This document shows, piece by piece, positions 32,765 through 41,223 of a stretch of DNA of 64,000 nucleotides. The stretch comes from Streptosporangium lutulentum (lineage in GTDB: Bacteria; Actinomycetota; Actinomycetes; Streptosporangiales; Streptosporangiaceae): the NCBI RefSeq assembly GCF_030811455.1, contig NZ_JAUSQU010000001.1:496001-560000 (forward strand), given 5' to 3'. Both the position numbers and the translations under genes were made by a program. The notes below the pieces were generated by a model, which saw nothing but the letters and a program-made list of their open reading frames with translations, searched no databases and was not told the DNA's origin. How positions within the stretch are numbered: the stretch's first letter is position 1; every line of letters starts with the position of its first letter.

Positions 32765-34810
32765 TCAGCCGGTCGAGGTGAAGGTGCCGAAGAAGGTCTC
32801 CAGGACCTTCGAGCTCTTCTCCCACTCGAGGTCCTGTGCTTTGAAGGCGATCTCGTAGGCGGTCTGACCGTTGACGGCGACGTAGCGGGTCAGCCCGTGC
32901 ATGGGGACGCCGTTGGACTGGGAGTAGGTGTACTCCCAGTCGGCCGCCTTCCAGGTGCGGTACCGCACCGCCGTCACGCCGACCTCGATGTAATCCTCCA
33001 GCCCTTCCTTGTCGGCCCGGCCGAGCGCGGTCACCGGGTCGGCGACGGGGACCTTGGTGACGACAATGGTCTGCCCGCCGCTCTTCGGCTCGGAGAAGAC
33101 GACGGCTCCGCCGGTCCCCTCCTTCACCGTCCAGCCCTGGGGCACCGCACCGGAGATCCCGCCCGAGTCCAGTGCCTCGAACCCGTCGGGGACCTCGCCG
33201 GGCCCCTCGGACAACGGCTCCGGATCGGCCGCACCCGAGCTCGCCGGGGAGGGGGCCGCGGTGGTCGGGGCGCCGGTGGTGTCGCTGGGCAGGAAGACGA
33301 GCAGCGCGGCGACCAGGACGACCAGCACCCCGATGCCGCCGAGCAGCAGCATGCGAGGTCGCATCCAGCCGCCGCCGCCGCTCGCCGAGCGGCGGCGGCT
33401 GCGGCTCCCGGACCGGCCGGAGGAGGTCACGGCCTGGGAGTCCTGCGCGCCGTCGCGCCGGGCCGGAGCGATCGGGGCGGGCTCCGCGACGGGCCACAGC
33501 CCGGCCCCGGAGCCGGAGGCGGCGTCGAGGAAGCCGCCCGAAGAGCCGGCCGGGGCGTCGGACGGGTTGCGTTCGAGGCCGGCCGAGGGGAGGCGCAGCG
33601 CGTCGTAGCCGCGCGGGTGCCCGCCGGAGGGGCTGGAGACGTCGTGCGTCGGAGCGGGGTACGCGGGCGGACGCGCCGCGGGCTGTTCCGTGCGGTGCGT
33701 ACCCGAGGGGCTGGACAGCGCGTCGTAGGGCATCGGGTAACCACCCGACGAACTGGCCGCCGGGTCGTACGGCACGCGCACCGGGCCCGAGGGGGTTTCG
33801 ATGATCCGCGAGGGCATCGGGCCGGACGGCGATTCCAGCGGGGGCATCAGGTGCATCGGTATGGAGTCGCCGGGGACCGGCATCGACGGGGGGTGCGGAG
33901 GGCGCGCCCGGTTCGGGGTGCTGGAGCCGTGGCTGAGCAGCACCCGGTCCAGCAGGTCCGACACCTGGGCGGCGGACATCCGGTCGGCCGGGTTCTTGCG
34001 GAGCAGTCCCTCCAGGACCGCGACCAGGGCCCCCGCCCGCTGCGGGCGGGTGGGCTCCTGGGTGAGGATCGCTCCAAGCACGGCCATCGAGTCGGAGCCC
34101 TCGTACGGCGGGCGTCCCTCGACCGCCGCGTACAGCGTGGCTCCGAAGGACCACAGGTCGGAGGCCTGGGTGACCCGCTGGCCCGACAGTCGCTCCGGCG
34201 GGATGTAGGCGGGGGAGCCCATCAGCATGCCGGCCTGGGTGATGGTGGAGTCACCCTCTATGGCGGCGATGCCGAAGTCGGTGAGGATCACCCGGTCGGA
34301 GGTGAGCAGCACGTTGCCGGGTTTGACGTCGCGGTGCATGATCCCGGCGGCGTGCGCGTGGCGGAGCGCGTCGAGCACCCGGACGCCGATCTCGGCGGTC
34401 TGGACCACGGGCAGCGGGCCGCTCTGCCGTACGGCCTGCTCCAGGGACCAGGCGCGGACCAGCTCCATCACGATCCAGGGCCGGCCGTCCTCCTCGACGA
34501 CGTCGTGGACGGTGACGATCCCCGGATGGCTGAGCCGCGCCGCCGAGCGGGCCTCGCGCAGCATCCGCTGGTGCGCCACCTGCTTGCCCGCGTGGTCCAT
34601 CCCGTAGGGGAGGATCAGCTCCTTGACGGCCACATCCCGGTCGAGCAGGACGTCGTGCGCATGCCACACCATGCCCATTCCGCCGCGGCCCACCGGCGAC
34701 ATCAGGCGGTAGCGTCTGCCCACCAGCCTGCCCTGGCCCTCCGGCGCGGTCCCGGGGGCGCCCCCGCCATCCGGCCCGTGGGGGGCTTTGCCGAGCAAGC
34801 GATCGGTCAT
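32765..34810 (-). CDS. Membrane serine/threonine protein kinase
   Basis: A 681-residue Hanks-type kinase. The kinase domain (residues about 33-290) has GRGGMGMVW, the ATP lysine Lys63 in VAVKEL, HRDVKPGN (159-166), DFG (178-180) and the APE-like PPERLSG. A disordered linker (about 300-475) with repeated S-PSG units follows, then one membrane helix near 485-505 and an extracellular domain of about 175 residues ending the protein. The external domain, with VPQGWTVKEG and TYSQSNGVPMHGLTRYVAVNGQTAYEIAF, is of the type found in actinobacterial kinases and phospholipid/lipoprotein sensors rather than PASTA repeats. Signal and targets are unknown. A 222-bp AT-richer gap upstream carries its promoter. 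Confidence 0.94.
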   Translation of the reverse strand: MTDRLLGKAPHGPDGGGAPGTAPEGQGRLVGRRYRLMSPVGRGGMGMVWHAHDVLLDRDVAVKELILPYGMDHAGKQVAHQRMLREARSAARLSHPGIVTVHDVVEEDGRPWIVMELVRAWSLEQAVRQSGPLPVVQTAEIGVRVLDALRHAHAAGIMHRDVKPGNVLLTSDRVILTDFGIAAIEGDSTITQAGMLMGSPAYIPPERLSGQRVTQASDLWSFGATLYAAVEGRPPYEGSDSMAVLGAILTQEPTRPQRAGALVAVLEGLLRKNPADRMSAAQVSDLLDRVLLSHGSSTPNRARPPHPPSMPVPGDSIPMHLMPPLESPSGPMPSRIIETPSGPVRVPYDPAASSSGGYPMPYDALSSPSGTHRTEQPAARPPAYPAPTHDVSSPSGGHPRGYDALRLPSAGLERNPSDAPAGSSGGFLDAASGSGAGLWPVAEPAPIAPARRDGAQDSQAVTSSGRSGSRSRRRSASGGGGWMRPRMLLLGGIGVLVVLVAALLVFLPSDTTGAPTTAAPSPASSGAADPEPLSEGPGEVPDGFEALDSGGISGAVPQGWTVKEGTGGAVVFSEPKSGGQTIVVTKVPVADPVTALGRADKEGLEDYIEVGVTAVRYRTWKAADWEYTYSQSNGVPMHGLTRYVAVNGQTAYEIAFKAQDLEWEKSSKVLETFFGTFTSTG

Positions 34811-35032
34811 CGTACCCCGTTCCCCTCAACCATTCCTGCTTGTGAGGTGGGCCACGATATCGGGATAACATTCGCTAGCGGAAGTTGACCGGTAAAGAAA
34901 GCACGTAATGGTATCTATCGGAAGCCGATCTTTCTGCAGATTTGATCTTCCGCGTGTAGTGGCTGACGTCGGTGAATGTGTCCCGGGGTGCCATGGGTGC
35001 TGTCAGCTTTATCCTGGTTTATGGGTAAAAAA

Positions 35033-36442
35033 TCACACTGCTGATATGCGGTCGTGATCGGCGGCCTCGGCCAGCGCCGCCAGGGCCGAGGTGAAGGCCG
35101 AGGCGGGCGGGCTCACCAGGCCCGCTCCCACCTGTCCCGTGCCCGCCACCCGGCCCGCGATGCCGGTGTTCACCGTGGGCAGCAGGCCCGTCCTGGCGAC
35201 CAGCGTGACGTCGACGCCGACCGGCGTGCCCCGGAAGCCGAGCCCGGGAATCTGGTAGGCGGGGTGCTCGGCCACGGTGATCTCATACATGGACCGGGTG
35301 GCCGCCATCGCGTCCGACACGTCGCCTCCGACGAACCTGACGATCGCCGGGGCCGCCGCCATCGCGAAGCCGCCCAGCCCCGCCGTCTCGGTGATCGTGG
35401 AGTCGCCGATGTCGGGGTTGGCGTCGGCGGGGCCGTACGCGCCCAGGTAGAGACCGTCGGGCACGCCCGCCGGGCCGGTGAACCAGCGGTCGCCCAGCCC
35501 GGAGACCTGGATGCCGAAGTCCGTGCCGTTGCGGGCCATCGCGACGACCAGTGAGGAGCCGGGAACGTCCCTGGCGGCGTCGGTGCTGACCTTGCACGCC
35601 GCCATGCCCGCGTTGAGGAAGAAATGGTCGTTGCCGTTGATGAAGCGCAGGACCTCGGCCGCGTGGCCGGGAGCGGCGTCCACGATCCCGGGGGCCAGCT
35701 CGCGCACCAGCAGCGAGGTGGCCGCGCGGTTGCGGTTGTGCAGCTCGTCGCCCATCTGCAGGGCCTGTGCGATCAGCGACGTGAGGTCCAGCGGTCCGGT
35801 CTCGTCCAGGGCGGCTCGCAGCACGGGACCGAGCACCTCGCCCATCCAGCGCAGTCGCTCCAGCACCTCGGGGCCGTAGGCGCCGTAGCGCAGCACCTTG
35901 CCCAGACCCTCGTTGAGCGAGCAGTAGGCGGTGCCGCCGTGCTCGGCGTCGCGGACCTCGAACATCCACATCGACGGGGTGACGACACCCGCCATGGGGC
36001 CGACGGTCCCGTGATGGTGGCAGGAGTCCAGCCGCGCCCGCCCGGCGGCCAGCCGCTCCTCGGCCTCCTCCGCGTCGGCGGCCAGACCCTCCAGCAGCAT
36101 CGCCCCGATGAGCGCGCCACGCATCGGGCCCGACGCCCGCTCCCAGCCGATCGGCGGCCCGGCGTGCAGGAACGTGCCCTCCGGCAGGTCGAGCGCCTCG
36201 CGCGCCGGCCGTACCCCCACGAGCTGGGGACGCGCGGACAGCAGGCGGCCCACGGCCCTGTCGTTGGCGGCGGCCCTGCGCGGGTCGGCCAGCACACGGG
36301 CCAGGTCATCTTCGGTGCCGGGCATCGGCGGACGCCAGTCCACCCTCACCCTGGGCACGGCCTGCGCGTCCAGCGCCTCGCCGAGCACGTCGGCGCCGAC
36401 GGTGATCACTTCCGGCTCTCCGGAGAGCATGGGCAATGTCAT
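35033..36442 (-). CDS. allG: DUF1116 protein, AllG/YlbE-like subunit of oxamate carbamoyltransferase
   Basis: A 469-residue DUF1116 protein homologous to E. coli YlbE. Conserved stretches are RPQLVGVRPAREALDLPEGTFLHAGPPIGWERASGPMRGA, ACKVSTDAARDVPGSSLVVAMARNGTDFGIQVSGLG, and the C-terminal GFRGTPVGVDV with MPAVNTGIAG-like LPTVNTGIAGR. YlbE (AllG) has been reported with FdrA (AllF) and YlbF (AllH) as the three-part oxamate carbamoyltransferase of allantoin breakdown, making oxamate and carbamoyl phosphate from oxalurate. All three are adjacent here. It is the last gene of the operon; AGGAG precedes the ATG. No carbamate kinase follows. Confidence 0.85.
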   Translation of the reverse strand: MTLPMLSGEPEVITVGADVLGEALDAQAVPRVRVDWRPPMPGTEDDLARVLADPRRAAANDRAVGRLLSARPQLVGVRPAREALDLPEGTFLHAGPPIGWERASGPMRGALIGAMLLEGLAADAEEAEERLAAGRARLDSCHHHGTVGPMAGVVTPSMWMFEVRDAEHGGTAYCSLNEGLGKVLRYGAYGPEVLERLRWMGEVLGPVLRAALDETGPLDLTSLIAQALQMGDELHNRNRAATSLLVRELAPGIVDAAPGHAAEVLRFINGNDHFFLNAGMAACKVSTDAARDVPGSSLVVAMARNGTDFGIQVSGLGDRWFTGPAGVPDGLYLGAYGPADANPDIGDSTITETAGLGGFAMAAAPAIVRFVGGDVSDAMAATRSMYEITVAEHPAYQIPGLGFRGTPVGVDVTLVARTGLLPTVNTGIAGRVAGTGQVGAGLVSPPASAFTSALAALAEAADHDRISAV

Positions 36443-36572
36443 CGACGACTCCTGAGCGGGGAACGGTGGTTTCCGGTCCTGAGCGGAAAAGGGTCACTTC
36501 CGGCCGGGTGGTCGCCGGTCCCGGCCGTCCGGAGGCGGGCCGTCCGGCGGTGGCTCATCGAGCGGCGGTGGG

Positions 36573-38174
36573 TCATACGGCGTTCGCGGCGACATCGGCC
36601 GCGTACGCGGCGGCTCGGGCGTTGGACGCGAACACGGTGGCCCCGGCGGCCTGTAACGCCTCGGCCTGGGCGGTCAGCCCCTGGGGGTCGCCCGAGGAGC
36701 CGACCAGCACGACGACCACCGGAACCCCCCTGGCGACGGCCGCGGCGACTCCGGGCGCGAGCCGTACCGAGGGGTCGGGATCGGCGCCGTGCCCGAGCAC
36801 CACGTCAAGGAGCACGACCGTGCCGGGCGGCGCCTCGGCCAGGGCCTCCAGGCGGAGCGACGGGTCGATCATCGGATGGGGCCGGCCACGGGTGTAGGCG
36901 TCGTCGCCGAAGTCGGTGAACTCCCCGGTCCCGGCGATCAGCCTGGCCTCCACGCACAGGGTTCCCCCCGAGTAGACGCCCCGCAGCGTCCTCCCGGAAG
37001 GACCGGAAGGACTGGAAGGACCGGAAGGACCGGAAGGACCGGAAGGACCGGAAGGACCGGAAGGACCGGAAGGACCGGAAGGACCGCGAGAGCCGGAGGC
37101 GGTGGGGGAACCGGAAGGACCGGGAGAACCGGAGGCGGCGGGGGAGCCGGAGGCGTCCGGGGCGCCGGGAGAACCGGAGGCGGTGGGGGCGCCGGGAGGA
37201 TCCGAGGCGGCGCCCGGGGGGGTCGGCGCGGGGGGCCATGAGGGCCATGCCGGGACCGGCACGCCAAGGGTGCGCAGGGCCGTCTCGGTGGCGGCCGTCA
37301 GGTCGTCCTGGCCGGGGCCGAGCAGCGCGGTCACCACCGGGGTTCCGAGCTTCGCGACGGCCTCCCGCACGGTGTGGGCGACCTCCGGGGCCGGGGGCTT
37401 GGAGATCAGAACGATCAGTTCGGTCGCCGGGTCGGCGTCGAGCGCCTCCAGCGCGCGGAGGGTGGACAGGGCGCCCACGTCCGCGGACAGGTCCCGGCCG
37501 CCCACGCCCAGCACATGGCTGACCCCCACGCCCGCCAGGTCCAGCAGGCAGGTCACCTGTTGCGCCCCCGTCCCGGAGGCGGCCACCACGCCGACGGGGC
37601 CGGGGCGGAGCACGTTCGCGAAGCCGAGGCCGACCCCGCCGATCACGGCGGTGCCGCAGTCGGGGCCCATGACCAGCACGCCCCGCTCCTCCGCGCGCTT
37701 CTTGAGCAGCACCTCCTGCTCGACCGGCACGTTGTCACTGAAGATCATCACGGGCAGGCCGGCCTCGATCGCGTCCATCGCCTCGGCGAACGCGTACGGT
37801 CCCGGCACCGAGACCAGGGCCAGCGTGGCGGCGTTCCCGCGGACGGCGGTGCGCACGGTGCGCGGCGAGCGCTCGGTCGCTCCGGTCTCGCCGGTCGTCC
37901 GGGCGGCGAGCCCGGCCAGCAGCCGCTCCAGTTCGGCGTCGGCGGTCTCCAGCACGTCGGGACCGCTGCTCCGCAGCGCGATCAGCAGGTCGGCGGGACC
38001 GGTCCGGGGCAGGTCGAAGCCCAGTTCGACGGCGATGTCGCGGTTGAGCTCCGTGGCCATCGCCACCACCGCGACCTCCATCCCCGGCAGCGCGGTGAGC
38101 GCCTGGCTGACCCGCATCAGGCTCACCGAGTCGTGGTAGACGCCTGTGCGTATCCGGACCGCATCGGTGCTCAA
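36573..38174 (-). CDS. fdrA: FdrA/AllF-like subunit with a collagen-like linker
   Basis: A 533-residue protein of the FdrA family, related to succinyl-CoA synthetase alpha subunits. The N-terminal region has GPDCGTAVIGGVGLGFANV and GVVAASGTGAQQVTCLLDLAGVGVSHVLGVGGRDLS; the C-terminal domain has SGGTLCVEA and VLLDVVLGHGADPDP. Between them (residues about 305-395) lies a low-complexity linker with eight or nine consecutive Gly-Pro-Ser triplets, absent from E. coli FdrA as I know it. The start is a TTG at 38174 that overlaps the DUF2877 stop by four bases (TTGA) behind GGAGGG. Role: carbamoyl transfer from oxalurate with AllG and AllH. Confidence 0.88.
   Translation of the reverse strand: MSTDAVRIRTGVYHDSVSLMRVSQALTALPGMEVAVVAMATELNRDIAVELGFDLPRTGPADLLIALRSSGPDVLETADAELERLLAGLAARTTGETGATERSPRTVRTAVRGNAATLALVSVPGPYAFAEAMDAIEAGLPVMIFSDNVPVEQEVLLKKRAEERGVLVMGPDCGTAVIGGVGLGFANVLRPGPVGVVAASGTGAQQVTCLLDLAGVGVSHVLGVGGRDLSADVGALSTLRALEALDADPATELIVLISKPPAPEVAHTVREAVAKLGTPVVTALLGPGQDDLTAATETALRTLGVPVPAWPSWPPAPTPPGAASDPPGAPTASGSPGAPDASGSPAASGSPGPSGSPTASGSRGPSGPSGPSGPSGPSGPSGPSGPSSPSGPSGRTLRGVYSGGTLCVEARLIAGTGEFTDFGDDAYTRGRPHPMIDPSLRLEALAEAPPGTVVLLDVVLGHGADPDPSVRLAPGVAAAVARGVPVVVVLVGSSGDPQGLTAQAEALQAAGATVFASNARAAAYAADVAANAV
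36994..37083. repeat. Ten-copy 9-bp minisatellite inside fdrA
   Basis: Ten tandem copies of CCGGAAGGA run from 36994 to 37083; only the third differs (CTGGAAGGA). On the coding strand each copy encodes Gly-Pro-Ser in frame, so copy-number changes keep the gene open. Flanking sequence to about 37230 has degenerate relatives encoding GSP/ASGS-type triplets. Confidence 0.95.
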
Positions 38175-39055
38175 CGGTTTCCGCCCTCCAGATCGATGAT
38201 CGCGGCCAGGCCGATGCGCAGTCCGCAGGCCAGGTCCGCCCCCGAGGTGTGGCCGAGCTGGAGCAGGCGGTGCAGCGCGGGCTCCAGGGACTGCCGTCCG
38301 GCCAGGCCCCGCAGTACGGCCAGCACCTCGCCGCTGGCCTCGCCCCTGGCAGCGCAGTGCAGCAGCGTCGCCGAGATGGGGGTGGTCCTGCCGCGGGCGT
38401 CGAAGGTGACCGCGGCGGCCAGCCAGTCGGCCAGCCAGACGGCCCTGCCCGCCCCGGCCGCCGTACCCAGGTGGCGCAGCGCGACCAGCAGCCCGGCGAG
38501 CACGTCGTCACCGCTCGGCGTGAGCCCGGGGCCCAGGCCGACCAGCTGCTCGGCGGCCGTGACGCTCTTCAGCAGCGAGGCCTCGGCGCACCCCTGGGCC
38601 AGCAGGGCGACGGCGCCGTTGCCCTCCAGGCCCGGACGTCTCGGTGAGCGGTCGCACAGCTCGGCCAGCACGGGTAGCGAGCGGGCCAGCCGGACCGGAT
38701 CCACCCGGCCGAGCGCCGGGGCCGGGTTCCACCAGCGGTGGGCCCGCAGACTGAGCCGTCCGACCTCGATCGAGCCGTCGCCGACGGACCCCTCGTCGCC
38801 GACGGCGACCTGGGGCATCGAGCCGGTGATCACCATCGCGTTGGGCAGGCGGGTGGCGTCCCCGGTCACCACCGCGATCACGTGCGGTTCGAGTTCCGTG
38901 CGGACCTCCAGATAGATCCCGGCGGGAAAGGCCGCCAGCACCCGCGCGGGGCGGCGGGGCGACTCCAGTATCCGGCGCAGGGCCGTGCTGACCGCGCCTG
39001 TCGCGTGTGTCCGCGCGTGCGCGCGCGGAGCCCTCGGGCGCGTTCCAACGGTCAT
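38171..39055 (-). CDS. allH: DUF2877 protein, AllH/YlbF-like subunit
   Basis: A 294-residue DUF2877 protein homologous to E. coli YlbF. The family signature LVGLGPGLTPSGDDVLAGLLVALR (about residues 180-203) is intact, as is SATLLHCAARGEASGEVLAVL. AAGGTGA sits before the ATG at 39055. It begins the operon DUF2877-fdrA-DUF1116, divergent from the PucR regulator gene 204 bp away. Inferred role: third part of oxamate carbamoyltransferase in ureide degradation. The extended N-terminus (PRAPRAHARTHA) is basic and not conserved. Confidence 0.85.
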   Translation of the reverse strand: MTVGTRPRAPRAHARTHATGAVSTALRRILESPRRPARVLAAFPAGIYLEVRTELEPHVIAVVTGDATRLPNAMVITGSMPQVAVGDEGSVGDGSIEVGRLSLRAHRWWNPAPALGRVDPVRLARSLPVLAELCDRSPRRPGLEGNGAVALLAQGCAEASLLKSVTAAEQLVGLGPGLTPSGDDVLAGLLVALRHLGTAAGAGRAVWLADWLAAAVTFDARGRTTPISATLLHCAARGEASGEVLAVLRGLAGRQSLEPALHRLLQLGHTSGADLACGLRIGLAAIIDLEGGNR

Positions 39056-39259
39056 GTGGTCACCTTGGCCGGTCCCCTGACAGTGCGTTTTCCAGGTGCT
39101 TTTCCAGTGGTTCGCTCGTTGCGCTCGCTCACGGACACCCCTATCCATTGAGCCGACGGTAGAACGGTCGCGGATCCAGGCCGTACGGAGAAAGATGCCA
39201 ACACTCTGGCCAAAGGTTGGTTCTTCCTGACAGATGGGTGCATCAGTCACAATCACCTC

Positions 39260-40822
39260 ATGGAACCTCCCGTGCGTCTGGCCAGCACCGGCACGATCAT
39301 TCATGGAGTCGCCGTCGGAGAGGTCCTCGGCGTCTCGACGCTGGCAGGGGCCCGGGTGATAGCGGGGGAGCGGGGCCTGGGCCGGATCGTGCAGCGGCTC
39401 AACGTGATGGAGGTCCCGGACATCCTCGCCTGGGTGAAGCCTCACGAGCTGCTGCTCACCACGGGATACCCGCTGCGCAACACCCCCCAGTCGCTCGACC
39501 GGCTGGTGATCGACCTGGACGAGCGCGGCCTGGCCGCGCTGGCGATCAAGCTCGGCCGCTATCTGGACCGGCTGCCACCGGAGATGGTGGAGCAGGCGGA
39601 CCGGTTGGGCTTCCCGCTGATCCAGCTTCCGGACGACGTCGGCTTCGACGACATCCTGAACCAGGTGCTGACCGACATCCTCAACCGCCAGGCCGCCGTG
39701 CTGGCCAGGGCCGAGGAGGCGCACCGGGCGCTGGTCCAGGTCGTGCTCGCCGGGGGAGGGCTGCGCGAGGTGGCGGCCGAGGTCGCCGGGCTGCTCGACG
39801 TGGCCGTGGCCGTGCTGGACGGAGCGGGCCAGATGCTGGTCTCCGCCGGGCCCGCCGAGTACGTGGCCGCGCTGCGCGGCGCTCCCGAGGGGCGCCACAC
39901 CTCGGTCCCCGTCGTCGCGGGCGGGCACCACCACGGCCGGATCGTCGCCTGCGGTCCGGTCGGGTCGATCGGCGACAGCGACATCGGCATTCTGGAACGT
40001 GCCGCCACGGTCGCCGCCCTGGTGGTGACCCGGCAGGAGGCGGTCAACGCGGTCGAGAGCAAATACCGCGCCGACTTCCTGCGCGACGTGCTCACCGGCC
40101 GGGCCGGCGGCACCGAGCGGGTCGCCTCGCGAGCCAAGACCTTCGGCTGGGACCTGGAGCGCCCGGTCACCGTGCTGGTGGCCGAACTCGACCCGGAGGG
40201 CGACGAGCGCGTCGCCCAGGACCGCCTGGTCAGCTGCTGGACCGCCGCGATGCGCCGCCACGACGCGCGCGGCGCGGTGGCCGGGTTCTCCCACGAGGTC
40301 GTGACGATCGTGGACGCCGCCGTCGACGCCGGTCGCCTGGCCAAGGACGCCGCCGGTGCCTTCGCCGAATGCCTGCCCGCCACCTTCTCCACCGGCGCCA
40401 GCCGTGTCGCCGTCGGAGCCGAGGCACTGCCCGAGGCGTACGGCCAGGCGCTGAAGGCGGCCAGGGTGGGCCGTCAGCTCCACGGCAACGGCGCGGTCGC
40501 CCACTTCGACCAGCTCGGCGTCTACCGCCTGCTGTCGCTGGTGAACGACACCGCCGAGTTGCACTCCTTCGTCAGCGAGACGCTCGGCTCGCTCGCCTCC
40601 GACGCCGACGCGGAGAACGCGGACCTGCGCCGGACCCTGCAGGTGCTGCTGGAGACCAACCTCAACGTCGCCGAGACGGCCAGGAGGCTGCACTTCCACT
40701 ACAACACGCTGCGCTACCGCATCGGCAAGCTCGAACGGATGCTGGGCAGTTTCACCGAGGACGCACATCTGCGGCTGAACCTCACCCTCGCCCTGCACGT
40801 TCTGCGGATGCGTGGCATCTGA
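39260..40822 (+). CDS. PucR-family transcription regulator
   Basis: A 520-residue activator-type regulator. The N-terminal PucR domain (about 15-140) has GVSTLAGARVIAGERGLGRIVQRLNVMEVPDILAWVKPHELLLTTGYPL; a GAF-like middle follows; the C-terminal helix-turn-helix (about 455-515) reads LRRTLQVLLETNLNVAETARRLHFHYNTLRYRIGKLERMLG. PucR proteins activate purine/allantoin catabolism genes. It is divergent from the allH-fdrA-allG operon and very likely controls it. CACAAT six bases before the ATG suggests a leaderless message. The intergenic region has a CCAAC-N13-GTTGG dyad as a possible binding site. The 3' end of the gene has been duplicated downstream. Confidence 0.92.
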   Translation: MEPPVRLASTGTIIHGVAVGEVLGVSTLAGARVIAGERGLGRIVQRLNVMEVPDILAWVKPHELLLTTGYPLRNTPQSLDRLVIDLDERGLAALAIKLGRYLDRLPPEMVEQADRLGFPLIQLPDDVGFDDILNQVLTDILNRQAAVLARAEEAHRALVQVVLAGGGLREVAAEVAGLLDVAVAVLDGAGQMLVSAGPAEYVAALRGAPEGRHTSVPVVAGGHHHGRIVACGPVGSIGDSDIGILERAATVAALVVTRQEAVNAVESKYRADFLRDVLTGRAGGTERVASRAKTFGWDLERPVTVLVAELDPEGDERVAQDRLVSCWTAAMRRHDARGAVAGFSHEVVTIVDAAVDAGRLAKDAAGAFAECLPATFSTGASRVAVGAEALPEAYGQALKAARVGRQLHGNGAVAHFDQLGVYRLLSLVNDTAELHSFVSETLGSLASDADAENADLRRTLQVLLETNLNVAETARRLHFHYNTLRYRIGKLERMLGSFTEDAHLRLNLTLALHVLRMRGI

Positions 40823-40946
40823 CACCCTCACCCTCGCCCCGCACGTTCCGCGGATGCGTGGATCCGACCCTCACCTCGCCTCGCGTGTCCCGCGGACGCG
40901 GGGCAGGTGAACCTCCTCCATGCCTCGCGTGTCCTGCGGATGCGCG
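40781..40946 (+). repeat. Four imperfect copies of the pucR 3' end
   Basis: A unit of about 43-47 bp with the core GCACGTTCTGCGGATGCGTGG begins inside the last codons of pucR and recurs at about 40827-40866, 40870-40900 and 40917-40946, with growing divergence (GCGTGTCCCGCGGACGCGG, GCGTGTCCTGCGGATGCGCGG). It fills the gap to the next gene. Confidence 0.75.
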
Positions 40947-40979
40947 GAACCTTGACCGGCGGGATCTAAACTCTGGGTC

Positions 40980-41201
40980 GTGAACGAGACCTTTGAGCTG
41001 GAAACCGAGTACATCCCACTGTGTGACCTGCTCAAATATTGCGGCGTCGCCGACACGGGCGGCCAGGCCAAGCATTTCATCGCCGATGGCAACGTCATGG
41101 TGGACGGTGAGATCGAGCTCCGCAAGACCTGCAAGATCCGCGCAGGGCAGGTCGTGACCGGCGACGGCTTCGAGATCAGCGTGGTCGCCCCCGGGAGCTG
41201 A
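40980..41201 (+). CDS. S4-domain RNA-binding protein (YbcJ/YaaA type)
   Basis: A 73-residue protein that is almost entirely an S4 RNA-binding fold: FELETEYIPLCDLLKYCGVADTGGQAKHFIADGNVMVDGEIELRKTCKIRAGQVV, with the alpha-L motif residues expected of ribosome-associated S4 proteins. The GTG at 40980 lacks a ribosome site, but TAAACT ends seven bases before it, so it is probably leaderless. It sits between two pucR-type regulators without an obvious link to purine catabolism. Confidence 0.9.
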   Translation: MNETFELETEYIPLCDLLKYCGVADTGGQAKHFIADGNVMVDGEIELRKTCKIRAGQVVTGDGFEISVVAPGS

Positions 41202-41223
41202 TCTCCACGGGACGACCTTCCGG

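Noticed and set aside
32615-34888. 757-residue plus-strand frame opposite the kinase gene
   Set aside because: The minus-strand frame has all kinase motifs; the opposite frame is low-complexity and unrecognisable.
36994-37083. CRISPR-like direct repeats
   Set aside because: The units are 9 bp and contiguous without spacers, in a coding region; it is a minisatellite.
38171-40831. 886-residue minus-strand frame spanning the pucR gene and running into the DUF2877 gene
   Set aside because: Only the DUF2877 part is real; the part across pucR is antisense to a clear regulator with helix-turn-helix.
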